Assembly: GCA_910577115.1 (NCBI GenBank)
Contig: CAJTMC010000004.1
Coordinates: forward strand, 62,001-126,000
Origin: an uncultured Lachnospiraceae bacterium
GTDB lineage: Bacteria > Bacillota > Clostridia > Lachnospirales > Lachnospiraceae
Length of the DNA: 64,000 nt
Direction of reading: 5' to 3'
The notes below the pieces were generated by a model. It made no database searches, was not told the DNA's origin, and was given only the letters and a program-made list of their open reading frames with translations. Made by a program: the position numbers and the translations under genes. Position 1 is the stretch's first letter. Each line of letters begins with the position of its first letter. Below are positions 16,853 to 25,279 of this stretch, piece after piece.

Positions 16853-17746
16853 TTATAGCAGCTGTCCCGTTTTTTTATTGCCTGCCACAATGTGCGAAAA
16901 AAAGGCTGCCATTCCTCTCTTTACAAGAGATTTATCATATTCCTTGTCCATAAGGGCATATGCCATCTTTTCGTAGGCACGCGCCGATTTGGAATTAGGA
17001 CTCTGCATACTGACAGGTTTTTGCTGCATTACGGCTTCTTCAAGACGAGAATCCTGAGGAATTGCTCCCAAATACGAAACCGGAAGCTTGAGATATCGAT
17101 TCGCAACCGTATTAAGTTTATTATACATCGTTTCTCCCTCTGTGTCACTCGAAACCTTATTTGCAATCACTTTTATTTTTGAATCTTCCCGCAAAAAGCG
17201 CGGATGACGGTTCAATGCTTTTAGCAGTGAATAAGAATCCGTTATTGATGTAGGCTCCGGTGTTGCCACCAGAAGAATCTCACCGCTTGCCACCAAAAAA
17301 TCAAGCACCGCATCTGATATACCTGCCCCTGTATCAATAATAACAATATCGGCAATTGCATCCAATTTTGTAAGATTCTGGATAATATAATTTAGATAGT
17401 CCTGACTTAGGTTAGACAGACCCGCTATGCCTGAACCGCCTGATATAAATCCTATGTCCATAGGTCCCCAAGTTATGATATCCGTAATACTTTTTCTCTG
17501 ATAAATCAAATCGCAAAAATTATGTCTGGGCACAGTGCCGAACATAATTTCGATATTTGCCAGTCCAAAGTCTGCATCTAAAATTAATACCCGCTGCCCT
17601 AACTTTTTTAACTGGCAGGCAAGGTTAATTGATGTATTTGATTTTCCTACGCCTCCTTTACCACTCGTTACTGTGATAATTCTTGCAAGAGGCCGCGGCG
17701 CAGGATTTAATTTTATCACGTTTCTTAATTGTTCTGCCTGATCCAT
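16853..17746 (-). CDS. flhG: Flagellar number regulator FlhG (MinD/ParA-like ATPase)
   Basis: A MinD-family ATPase of 297 aa that acts with FlhF to set the number and place of flagella. The deviant Walker A motif is clear (VTSGKGGVGKSNTSINLA), with Walker B and switch regions in VLILDADFGLANIEIMFG and ADIVIIDTGAGISDAVLDF. The N-terminus has the FlhG-typical head AEQLRNVIKLN, related to the DQAxxLR motif known to stimulate FlhF. GGAGG 8 nt upstream fixes the ATG at 17746; the gene overlaps the end of flhF. The flhA-flhF-flhG order is standard for Firmicutes. Confidence 0.95.
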   Translation of the reverse strand: MDQAEQLRNVIKLNPAPRPLARIITVTSGKGGVGKSNTSINLACQLKKLGQRVLILDADFGLANIEIMFGTVPRHNFCDLIYQRKSITDIITWGPMDIGFISGGSGIAGLSNLSQDYLNYIIQNLTKLDAIADIVIIDTGAGISDAVLDFLVASGEILLVATPEPTSITDSYSLLKALNRHPRFLREDSKIKVIANKVSSDTEGETMYNKLNTVANRYLKLPVSYLGAIPQDSRLEEAVMQQKPVSMQSPNSKSARAYEKMAYALMDKEYDKSLVKRGMAAFFSHIVAGNKKTGQLL

Positions 17747-17760
17747 ACTTTTAACCTCCA

Positions 17761-19107
17761 TTAGCGCCTTCCGCCGAGTAACTGCTTTACAGTAGCCTGT
17801 GGATTGAAATATTCAATATCATCCGGCACATTCTGTCCGTATGTAACATAAGAAAGTGCAGCGCCTGTATAAAGCTTTATATTGTATATGTTTCCCATTG
17901 TAGATGTTTCATCAAGCTTCGTAAATATTAATTTGTAATCTGCGATTCCTTTATATGTATCTGCAATCTTCATCAGATCCTTATATTTTGTCGATGCCGA
18001 CATCACCAAAAACACTTCCTTTGCGGCTGTCGTCTCCACCGAGCTGATCAGGTCATTCACACTTTCACACTGTGCTTCGTTATTCGGTGAATGCCCTGTT
18101 GTATCAACTAAAATATAGTCATAGTCCCGAAAATCCTCAATTGCCCCTGCAATTTCTCCCGCTGTATATACAACGCGGAAGGGAACCTCCAAAATATTTG
18201 CATATGTCCTAAGCTGTTCTGCCGCTGCTATTCTGTAAGTATCCGCTGTAAGGAGCGCCACTTTCTTTTTGTGCTCCACACGAAATGATGATGCGATTTT
18301 TGCGATTGTGGTCGTCTTTCCTACCCCTGTCGGCCCTATGAAAAAGAGAACGCGTGGGCGCTGCTCATCTTCCTCCATAACGTACGGCTTTCCAAGCTTT
18401 AAAATCATCCGCTGATAAATTTCCGAAAGCATAAAGTCCATTGTCACGTCTGCCTTGCAGTTTTTGTCAATTTCATCAATGATTTCATTGGCATACCTCT
18501 CATTGATTTCATTGTCTATCATTTTGTTGTACAAAAGCCTGAGGAAGTTTATCCGTTCCTTATTTTCGGCTCTTTTGCCGGCTTCCTCTGTCTTTGCTTC
18601 GTCAGATTGCGTCTTATGCTCCTGTCGGGAAAGCTGTCTTTCAATCAGGTTTTGGAGATTTTCAAGTTTTTCTTCAAGCTCGTTTGTCTTACTGTCTTCT
18701 CTGCTTTCCTTACCTGCATGTGCAAAAACCGGTTTTGCTTCCGTCTGTTCCTTTATTTGCGGGAAGGCTGACAAAATATCTGCCACTGCCTGTCCCACCG
18801 AAGCCGCGTCGGACTCTTTGCTGACATTCTTCTTTCTTTCCTGCTGTGGTTTTAATGCACCTGCCTGACTTAACGACATCGCCACACCATCTCTTTGGAT
18901 TTCACCGGACTGTTCTTCTGCCATATACTTTTCGTTCTCTTCTTCCTTTGCCACAGTAACCTCTATTTTATTCCCCTGAAACATGCCAAGAAAGCCTTTC
19001 GCCTTAATTATCCTGACATTCATCTCAACAAGCCCGTCTCCAAGCTCCCGCTTTGCGCTCTCAAGCGCTTCTTCTTTTGTTTTTCCTTGAAATTTTTTTA
19101 TTATCAT
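17761..19107 (-). CDS. flhF: Flagellar GTPase FlhF
   Basis: An SRP-type GTPase of 448 aa that directs flagellar assembly sites at the membrane. The N-terminal basic B domain (IIKKFQGKTKEEALESAKRELG) and a long charged linker lead to the NG domain: P-loop FFIGPTGVGKTTTIAKIAS, KVALLTADTYRIAAAEQLRTYA, VDTTGHSP and FTKLDETSTMG. These match FlhF rather than Ffh or FtsY. The start codon overlaps the flhA stop (ATGA), so it is translationally coupled. The pairing with flhG downstream is the expected regulatory couple. Confidence 0.97.
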   Translation of the reverse strand: MIIKKFQGKTKEEALESAKRELGDGLVEMNVRIIKAKGFLGMFQGNKIEVTVAKEEENEKYMAEEQSGEIQRDGVAMSLSQAGALKPQQERKKNVSKESDAASVGQAVADILSAFPQIKEQTEAKPVFAHAGKESREDSKTNELEEKLENLQNLIERQLSRQEHKTQSDEAKTEEAGKRAENKERINFLRLLYNKMIDNEINERYANEIIDEIDKNCKADVTMDFMLSEIYQRMILKLGKPYVMEEDEQRPRVLFFIGPTGVGKTTTIAKIASSFRVEHKKKVALLTADTYRIAAAEQLRTYANILEVPFRVVYTAGEIAGAIEDFRDYDYILVDTTGHSPNNEAQCESVNDLISSVETTAAKEVFLVMSASTKYKDLMKIADTYKGIADYKLIFTKLDETSTMGNIYNIKLYTGAALSYVTYGQNVPDDIEYFNPQATVKQLLGGRR

Positions 19108-21143
19108 GCTGTCACCATCCCTACCGATTGTAATTCAACATTGGAATCAATCTCATTATAAGATACAACAACCAAATCCTTATAGTAATCCTCCGTCAGA
19201 CGCTTAAAGTACATTCTGACAATTGGTGATGTAATCACGATCGGATTTTTCCCGAGTTTCTCGAGCTTTCCGATTTCGGACTCCACAGACGACATAATCG
19301 ACTTGGTCTTTTCCGGTTCGAGTGTTAAGTAAGCACCCTGTTCTGTCTGTTTCACGCTTCCCATAATTTCCTGTTCCAGTCCGGGATCCAGTGTCACGAC
19401 ACTTGTCGTTTCATTGATCGGGAAGTATTTATTGGAAATCGCCCTCTTTAAGCTCTGCCTTACATATTCCGTAAGGATATCGGTGTCTCTTGTCGCCGCT
19501 GCATGGTCTGCAAGCGTTTCAAAAATTGTGACAAGGTCTCTCACCGAAATACCTTCCTTTAATAAATTCTGCAATACCTTTTGAATATCGCCAAGTCCCA
19601 AAAGCTTCGGCACAAGCTCCTCCACAAGCGAAGGATTGGATTCTTTGACATTGTTGACAAGATTTTGTACGTCCTGTCTTGTAAGCAAATCTGCAAGGTA
19701 CTGTCTGATAATCTCTGTCAGGTGTGTTGCAATAATGGAAGGCGGATCCACAACGGTATATCCTACACTCTCCGCACGTTCCCTCTGATTTTCCGTAATC
19801 CATATTGCCGGAAGGTGGAAAGACGGCTCAAAAGTCGGAATACCGGAAATCTCCTCCTCCACAAAGCCGGGATTCATTGCCATATAATGGTCAAATAAAA
19901 TTTCACCCTCGCTCACCTGTATGCCTTTTATCTTAATAATATATTGATTCGGATTTAACTGGATATTGTCCCTCAGTCGTATAATCGGTACGACTGTACC
20001 AAGCTCCAAGGCAATCTGTCTGCGGATCATAACGACTCGATCCAGTAAGTCTCCGCCCTGATTGACGTCTGCAAGCGGAATAATACCATATCCAAACTCA
20101 AGTTCTATCGGATCAACCTGAAGGAGCGAGGTGACGTTTTCAGGTTTTCGTATCTCGTCGCCGATGTCCTCGTCTTCCTCTGTCTCTGCCTCTATTTTTG
20201 CCACTTCGATGGTATTTGCGATAATTCGTCCGCATACAATAAAGATAACACCCAACACTACAAAAATCAAAGGATTCAGCGGTGTTACAATACCTAAGAA
20301 TGCCAAAACCGCACCTACCATATATAACACCTTGGGCATACCAAACAGCTGTCCCACAAGCACCGAGCCAAAATCGGCTTCCTTTGAGCCTTTCGTTACG
20401 AGGATACCTGTTGATAACGAAATAAGCAGTGAAGGAATCTGGCTTACCAGACCGTCACCGATTGTCAGAATAATATATTTATCAATCGCGGCATTGATAT
20501 CCATTTGCTGTCTTACGACACCCATTATAATACCGCCTACAATATTAACGCCTGTTATGATAAGACCCGCTGTGGCATCTCCCTTTACATACTTTACAGC
20601 ACCGTCCATAGAACCAAAAAAGCTTGATTCCTGCTGAAGCTTTTCTCTTTGCATTTTCGCCTCTGCATCTGTAATTGCTCCCGTATTCAGGTCTGCATCA
20701 ATCGCCATCTGTTTACCGGGCATCGCATCCAGAGTAAATCTCGCCGTTACCTCGGCAACGCGCTCAGAACCTTTATTGATTACCACAAACTGTACAATAA
20801 TCAAAATAATGAATACTACCACACCGATAACAATGTCACCGCCGCCAACGAAATTGCCAAAGGTTGCAACCACGTTTCCGGGATTACCTGTTGAAAGAAT
20901 CAGCCTTGTCGATGATACGTTCAACGAGATTCTAAAAATCGTCGTGAACAGCAAAATCGTGGGATAAAATGACATATCCAATACTTCCTTTGCAAACATC
21001 GAGGTAAACATGATTGTAAATGCCAGCGATATATTGAGTGCAAGCAATATATCAAGCATGGTGCTGGTAATCGGTACAATTAACATGACGATGGCGCAGA
21101 GTAAATATAAGGCTACGCCTATGTCCGCTTTTTTCATCTGCAT
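19104..21143 (-). CDS. flhA: Flagellar export gate protein FlhA
   Basis: FlhA, 679 aa, the large nonameric export-gate protein of the flagellar type III secretion system. About eight membrane helices fill residues 1-310, with the family signature cytoplasmic loop (ARFTLDAMPGKQMAIDADL). The C-terminal half is the cytoplasmic docking domain for late chaperones, including FEPSFHLPAIWI and GYTVVDPPSIIATHLTEI. GGGGG lies 9 nt before the ATG. It follows a 282-bp gap with a promoter and repeated motifs, so it is the likely first gene of the second half of the cluster (flhA through at least fliA). Confidence 0.97.
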   Translation of the reverse strand: MQMKKADIGVALYLLCAIVMLIVPITSTMLDILLALNISLAFTIMFTSMFAKEVLDMSFYPTILLFTTIFRISLNVSSTRLILSTGNPGNVVATFGNFVGGGDIVIGVVVFIILIIVQFVVINKGSERVAEVTARFTLDAMPGKQMAIDADLNTGAITDAEAKMQREKLQQESSFFGSMDGAVKYVKGDATAGLIITGVNIVGGIIMGVVRQQMDINAAIDKYIILTIGDGLVSQIPSLLISLSTGILVTKGSKEADFGSVLVGQLFGMPKVLYMVGAVLAFLGIVTPLNPLIFVVLGVIFIVCGRIIANTIEVAKIEAETEEDEDIGDEIRKPENVTSLLQVDPIELEFGYGIIPLADVNQGGDLLDRVVMIRRQIALELGTVVPIIRLRDNIQLNPNQYIIKIKGIQVSEGEILFDHYMAMNPGFVEEEISGIPTFEPSFHLPAIWITENQRERAESVGYTVVDPPSIIATHLTEIIRQYLADLLTRQDVQNLVNNVKESNPSLVEELVPKLLGLGDIQKVLQNLLKEGISVRDLVTIFETLADHAAATRDTDILTEYVRQSLKRAISNKYFPINETTSVVTLDPGLEQEIMGSVKQTEQGAYLTLEPEKTKSIMSSVESEIGKLEKLGKNPIVITSPIVRMYFKRLTEDYYKDLVVVSYNEIDSNVELQSVGMVTA

Positions 21144-21203
21144 GTCCGCTTTCCCCCTTAAATCCTAAATAATAAAAATATATCCTTTTTTCTGATATTT
21201 TAA

Positions 21204-21232
21204 ATTATCTCACAATTTACATAATTAGTCCA
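21204..21232 (-). promoter_or_regulatory. Putative flhA promoter with TTATGTAAA in the spacer
   Basis: Minus-strand TGGACT (21227-21232), 17-bp spacer AATTATGTAAATTGTGA, and GATAAT (21204-21209), 60 nt before the flhA ATG. The weak -35 suggests dependence on an activator. The spacer contains the 9-mer that recurs in this cluster. Confidence 0.5.
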
Positions 21233-21293
21233 CAATAATTTTAATTTTTTTCTTTTTTTTGCATTTTTCATAAAACTTGTACAAATAAAACAA

Positions 21294-21329
21294 AAGACCT
21301 ATGTGCGTTTTTACCTCACAAAAAGTCTT
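21294..21329 (-). terminator. Weak hairpin after flhB, possible terminator
   Basis: AAGAC/GTCTT and TGTG/CACA stems (21294-21329) form an interrupted hairpin followed in the minus direction by TTGTTTTATTT. It lies about 100 nt past the flhB stop and before the flhA promoter, and may separate the two halves of the cluster. Confidence 0.4.
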
Positions 21330-21357
21330 CTGCATACAATTACACTGCGATTATGAA

Positions 21358-21407
21358 GTTTACATAATGAGAATACATATTATCCTTAATTGATACTTTA
21401 TGTAAAC
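21358..21407. promoter_or_regulatory. Inverted pair of the 9-mer motif upstream of flhA
   Basis: GTTTACATAA (21358-21367) and TTATGTAAAC (21398-21407) form a perfect 10-bp inverted repeat separated by 30 bp, with a third copy of the 9-mer in the promoter spacer (21216-21224). No T run follows, so a protein binding site is more likely than a terminator. Confidence 0.5.
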
Positions 21408-21425
21408 CTTGTAAAAAACGAACAT

Positions 21426-22538
21426 CTATAACCTGCCTTGCATCTTGTAAACCAGCGCAAGTACCTCGGCAACAGACTGATAAAGCTCAGGCGGTACCTC
21501 CTGCCCTATTTCGACATTGGCATAAAGCATACGCGCAAGCGGCTTATTCTCTACAATCTCCACATTGTTTTCTCTTGCAATCTCTTTAATCTTTTGTGCC
21601 ACAAAATCCGCACCCTTTGCAAGCACCTTTGGCGCCGATCCTTCATTTGCATCATATCGTATCGCTACGGCATAATGCGTCGGGTTTGTAATAACAACAT
21701 CTGCCTTTGGCACGTCCTGCATCATTCTGCGCTGGGACGCCTCACGCATTTTCTGTCGAATCTTACCTTTAATCTGCGGATCGCCTTCTGCATTCTTATA
21801 CTCGTCCTTAACCTCTTGCTTTGACATCTTGATGTCCTCGTGGAACTTCCATCTTTGATAAAACAAATCTGCAAAAGCGATAACCATAAAAACCAGTGAA
21901 ATCTTCAACCCCATATTAATCACAATGCTGCCGATAAGCTCAATTGCCTGTGTAAGCGGCATCTGATAAAACTTGACAAGATATACCCAGTCGCCCTTTA
22001 TCGTGTTATATACAACCGCCATGATAAGAATAATCTTTGCGATTGACTTTATCAGCTCCACAATCTTTTCTTTAGAAAAAAGCTTTTTCATTCCCGATAC
22101 AGGATTCAGCTTGCTGAACTTTGGCTGCAACGGCTTTGTCGATATCTGAAACTTAAACTGCAGCATATTGATGATTATGGAAGTCGCCACACCGATTAAA
22201 AAAAAGGGTAAAAGCTGCATCAAAAGTTCTGCATAAATACCGTCAAACAAAATTTTATAATCGGAGGAAACGACCCGCCCGCCCCAATAAGTTGTGTAAG
22301 CCGGCATCTTTTCATAAAGCTCGTCAAAAAGCTTCATAAAATTTTCTCCCATATGTCCCACCCAGAATTTGAGTATCAAAAACAACGAAATCAGCTGCAC
22401 GCCGCTTGACATTTCCTTACTTTTGGCAACCTTACCTTCTTTACGTGTGTCTGCCTTTTTTTTGGAGGTAGGCTCCTCCGTCTTTTCACCGCCGGGGCCA
22501 TCTTTTGCAAAATATTGTAAATCTAATTGTAATATCAC
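21426..22538 (-). CDS. flhB: Flagellar export switch protein FlhB
   Basis: FlhB, 370 aa, switches the flagellar export apparatus from rod/hook to filament substrates. It starts with LQYFAKDGPGGEKTEEPTSKK, has four membrane helices, and carries the self-cleavage site NPTH (in VVITNPTHYAVAIRYD). The open frame continues upstream inside fliR, but the true start is the GTG at 22538, with GGAGGG 7 nt upstream and a 4-bp overlap with the fliR stop (GTGA). It follows fliR and ends the first half of the cluster. Confidence 0.96.
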   Translation of the reverse strand: MILQLDLQYFAKDGPGGEKTEEPTSKKKADTRKEGKVAKSKEMSSGVQLISLFLILKFWVGHMGENFMKLFDELYEKMPAYTTYWGGRVVSSDYKILFDGIYAELLMQLLPFFLIGVATSIIINMLQFKFQISTKPLQPKFSKLNPVSGMKKLFSKEKIVELIKSIAKIILIMAVVYNTIKGDWVYLVKFYQMPLTQAIELIGSIVINMGLKISLVFMVIAFADLFYQRWKFHEDIKMSKQEVKDEYKNAEGDPQIKGKIRQKMREASQRRMMQDVPKADVVITNPTHYAVAIRYDANEGSAPKVLAKGADFVAQKIKEIARENNVEIVENKPLARMLYANVEIGQEVPPELYQSVAEVLALVYKMQGRL

Positions 22539-23317
22539 ATCAAACCCTCCACAGTCGCGACAATCATCTGCTGCATCTGCGTACTGATAAAACTGCAGAT
22601 ATCTGGCATCATTCTCATTGTTATCAGAAGAACACTCAGTCCCGCAAGGAGCTTTAACTGAATACCGACCGAAAACATATTCATCTGCGGCGCAAGCTTT
22701 GCCAAAAGTCCGAGCACAATATTCATTAGCGTAATACTTGCAAATACCGGAAGACAAATCCGAAAACCGATGATAATATAATTGCTCAAAAAGCCTGTCA
22801 TATTGGCAAGCAGTCTGTCCGTATTGATATGAATGGCGTTAATCGGTATGAGCGTAAAGGTTTCCATAAGTGCCTTCAAAAGATACCGATGAAGCCCTGT
22901 TGTATAAAGAATCAACATTGTTCCGTACTGTAAAATAACACCCGAAATTGTTGATTGCTCATTTGTGGTAGGATCTAATACACTTGCCATTGACAGACCA
23001 ATCTCCATATCAATGATACGGCCTGCAAATAAAACAACAGAAGTACACAATTGTGCCCCCAGTCCAATCAACAGGCCAACTGTCACTTCCTTCAAAACCA
23101 CAACGCAATATGCAATAAATGTACCATATTGCGGATAATTGTGTTCCGGTCCGAATTGATACATAATGTATGCGACGAACACGCTAAGCGCAATTTTTAC
23201 ATTATTCGGTATTCCCCTTGTGCTGAAAAAGGGAGCCACATACACAAAACTAGCAATACGCACCAATACCAAAAGAAAATATTCCAACTCGGACAGCGGA
23301 AAAGATAAATTTGGCAT
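22535..23317 (-). CDS. fliR: Flagellar export gate protein FliR
   Basis: FliR, 260 aa, with about six membrane helices, forms the core export channel together with FliP and FliQ. Typical features are the N-terminal FLLVLVRIASFVYVAPFFSTRGIPNNVKIALS and the central VFAGRIIDMEIGLSMASVLDP. It follows fliQ by 34 bp and overlaps flhB by 4 bp. The ribosome binding site is weak (AGG), consistent with translation coupled to upstream genes. Confidence 0.96.
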   Translation of the reverse strand: MPNLSFPLSELEYFLLVLVRIASFVYVAPFFSTRGIPNNVKIALSVFVAYIMYQFGPEHNYPQYGTFIAYCVVVLKEVTVGLLIGLGAQLCTSVVLFAGRIIDMEIGLSMASVLDPTTNEQSTISGVILQYGTMLILYTTGLHRYLLKALMETFTLIPINAIHINTDRLLANMTGFLSNYIIIGFRICLPVFASITLMNIVLGLLAKLAPQMNMFSVGIQLKLLAGLSVLLITMRMMPDICSFISTQMQQMIVATVEGLM

Positions 23318-23351
23318 CTCTTGTTACCTGTTCCCTTCTCTCATCTGATGT

Positions 23352-23621
23352 TTATCGGATATAAATCGAAAAATTCCCCCATAAGTCTGTCATAAAAGTT
23401 GTCATATTATTTAACATCCAATGGCCTAAGAGCATAAGACACGCAAACATTCCAACCACTTTGGGAACAAACGTCAATGTCTGCTCCTGAATGGATGTAA
23501 CTGTTTGAAACACACTCACGATAAGACCTATTACCAAAGATACAAGGAGCGGAGGCGCGGCCGTTTTTAAAACTACCATAATCCCCTCCTGCATCATATC
23601 CGTAACCATTTCCACAGTCAT
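23352..23621 (-). CDS. fliQ: Flagellar export gate protein FliQ
   Basis: FliQ, 89 aa, two membrane helices, a subunit of the FliPQR export channel. The signature APPLLVSLVIGLIVSVFQTVTSIQEQTLTFVPK is complete (positions about 23-54). The ATG at 23621 gives the standard family length of 89; an in-frame GTG at 23633 would add four residues but has its ribosome binding site too close. It lies 20 bp after fliP. Confidence 0.95.
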   Translation of the reverse strand: MTVEMVTDMMQEGIMVVLKTAAPPLLVSLVIGLIVSVFQTVTSIQEQTLTFVPKVVGMFACLMLLGHWMLNNMTTFMTDLWGNFSIYIR

Positions 23622-23641
23622 TTTCGTCACCACCCCTTATA

Positions 23642-24547
23642 TCAGTAAAACGTTCGCACCAAATTCACAATCACAAGATTCCAGCCGTCTGCAAGCACAA
23701 ATAACAGAATTTTAAACGGCATTGAAATTGTTGTTGGCGGAAGCATCATCATACCCATACTCATCAACACAGACGCTACTACCATATCAATTACAATAAA
23801 CGGTATATAAATAATAAATCCGATAATAAACGCCGTCCGCAGCTCACTCACAATAAAGCCCGGTATCAGTACAGACGTCGGAACCTGCTCCATACTTGCA
23901 CCGTCCCATGCAGTATTGGAAATCTGCATAAATACATCAATATCCTTCATCTGCGTCTGTTCAAACATAAAATTCCGAAGAGGTGCAAGCGCTGTCTCAT
24001 ATGCCTCCTCAAAATCAATCTCCCCTGCATCATATGGCACAATCGCCTCTGTGTATACCTGTGAAAAAATCGGCTGCATAATGAAAAAAGTAAGAAACAA
24101 AGCAATCGCAATCAATACCTGATTCGGCGGCGCTGATTGCGTGTTTAAAGCTTGTCTCGTAAAATGCAGCACAATTAAAATTCTGGTAAAAGAAGTAATT
24201 GTTATGAGAAGAATCGGCAGCACTGCAATCGCCGTAAGAACAAGAAGTATTCTCAGTGTACCGTTTAATTCTCCATTACCGTTATCAAGCGTAATCGTAA
24301 GACTATTTGCAATATTCAGTTCTGCAAGATCTTCCGGTGTCTCGGCTGTCCCCGGATCATTGATTGTTGTCCGGTTTTCATCGGTAGGCTGATTATTTAA
24401 AATATGCTCTGCCGCGGCTTCGTCTTCACTTGTAGCGCTTGCAACAGCCACATCAGCTGCCACAAGCATGAGCACCATAGCAAGCGCATAAAACAGCTTT
24501 TTGAGTTCCCGCTTTATATCATAATTCTTATATCTGTTTCTCATCAT
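23642..24547 (-). CDS. fliP: Flagellar export gate protein FliP
   Basis: FliP, about 301 aa, the pentameric core of the export channel. A cleavable-type N-terminal hydrophobic segment (LFYALAMVLMLVAADVAVA) is followed by a short polar region and the conserved domain: LLVLTAIAVLPILLITITSFTRI, LNTQSAPPNQVLIAIALFLTFF, and VLMSMGMMMLPPTTISMPFKILLFVLADGWNL. Three adjacent possible starts exist (24550, 24547, 24544); the ATG at 24547 has AGGA 7 nt upstream. It overlaps or abuts fliO upstream. Confidence 0.96.
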   Translation of the reverse strand: MMRNRYKNYDIKRELKKLFYALAMVLMLVAADVAVASATSEDEAAAEHILNNQPTDENRTTINDPGTAETPEDLAELNIANSLTITLDNGNGELNGTLRILLVLTAIAVLPILLITITSFTRILIVLHFTRQALNTQSAPPNQVLIAIALFLTFFIMQPIFSQVYTEAIVPYDAGEIDFEEAYETALAPLRNFMFEQTQMKDIDVFMQISNTAWDGASMEQVPTSVLIPGFIVSELRTAFIIGFIIYIPFIVIDMVVASVLMSMGMMMLPPTTISMPFKILLFVLADGWNLVIVNLVRTFY

Positions 24548-24549
24548 CA

Positions 24550-24882
24550 CTATTTCCTGAGTTTTTCAAAAATATCCTTAAAGCTTACTGCCAATGCATT
24601 TTCACCGTCTTTAGCAAACTCTGTAATATCGTCCTTTGCAAGTTCGCCAAGCAAGGTAACCGTATCCTTGCATACTACATAAGAAAAATATTTTTCACCA
24701 ATTCTTACTACCTGAATATACTTGGTTGGCGCTATTTTTAAGGTTTCAACAATCTCCACATTTGCGCTTTGATACCGCCCCTTTTGCAAGCCTGCCGTAA
24801 GCTTCGTCGTTATGTAAGCAAGCGCCAACACAAATACAAATATCAGTAATACCGTAAACAATTGTACTATCGAATCCAGCAT
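24550..24882 (-). CDS. fliO: Flagellar assembly protein FliO (FliO/FliZ family)
   Basis: A 110-aa protein with one N-terminal membrane helix (residues 7-26) and a small cytoplasmic domain (VEIVETLKIAPTKYIQVVRIGEKYFSYVVCKDTVTLLGEL). This matches the FliO/FliZ pattern: helix followed by LxxxKxIxVVxVGxxYxxV. FliO helps assemble FliP into the gate. Its ATG lies 2 nt after the cheY stop with almost no ribosome binding site, so it probably depends on translational coupling. Its position between cheY and fliP is as in Bacillus. Confidence 0.88.
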   Translation of the reverse strand: MLDSIVQLFTVLLIFVFVLALAYITTKLTAGLQKGRYQSANVEIVETLKIAPTKYIQVVRIGEKYFSYVVCKDTVTLLGELAKDDITEFAKDGENALAVSFKDIFEKLRK

Positions 24883-24884
24883 TA

Positions 24885-25247
24885 TTAACCAACTACCTTC
24901 TTGACTGCCTCTAATACACGCTCTGCCTGAAAAGGTTTTACAATAAAGTCTTTGGCACCTGACTGTATCGCCTCAATAACCATTGCCTGCTGTCCCATAG
25001 CAGAACACATAATCACATTTGCAGCGGGATCAAGTTGTTTGATTGCTTTCAATGCCTGAATCCCATCCATTTCAGGCATTGTAATATCAAGTAGCGTAAG
25101 GTCTGGTGAAGCCTCTTTATACTTGTCAACGGCAATTTTGCCGTTTTCAGCTTCTGCTGCGACTTCATATCCGTTTTTGGTCAGGATATCCTTGATCATC
25201 ATCCTCATAAATGCCGCATCATCCACGATAAGAACTCTCTTTCCCAT
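24885..25247 (-). CDS. cheY: Chemotaxis response regulator CheY
   Basis: A single-domain receiver of 120 aa. Phosphorylated by CheA, it binds the motor switch (FliM/FliY) and changes rotation. The acidic pocket (Asp9/Asp10) and phosphorylation site Asp54 (LTLLDITMPEMDG) are intact, as are Ser83 (replacing the more common Thr in VIMCSAMGQQ) and Lys105 (FIVKPF). The gene lies between fliY and fliO, exactly as in Bacillus, which separates it from unrelated receivers. Confidence 0.96.
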   Translation of the reverse strand: MGKRVLIVDDAAFMRMMIKDILTKNGYEVAAEAENGKIAVDKYKEASPDLTLLDITMPEMDGIQALKAIKQLDPAANVIMCSAMGQQAMVIEAIQSGAKDFIVKPFQAERVLEAVKKVVG

Positions 25248-25279
25248 ATTTAACCTAATCCTTTCTAAATAAAACTTCC

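Noticed and set aside
21358..21407. The 10-bp inverted repeat before flhA as a terminator
   Set aside because: The loop is 30 nt, the stem AT-rich, and no T run follows on either strand.
22539..22757. A 73-residue N-terminal extension of FlhB
   Set aside because: It overlaps fliR in another frame and is Cys-rich and unlike any FlhB. The GTG at 22538 has a strong ribosome binding site and gives the normal N-terminus.
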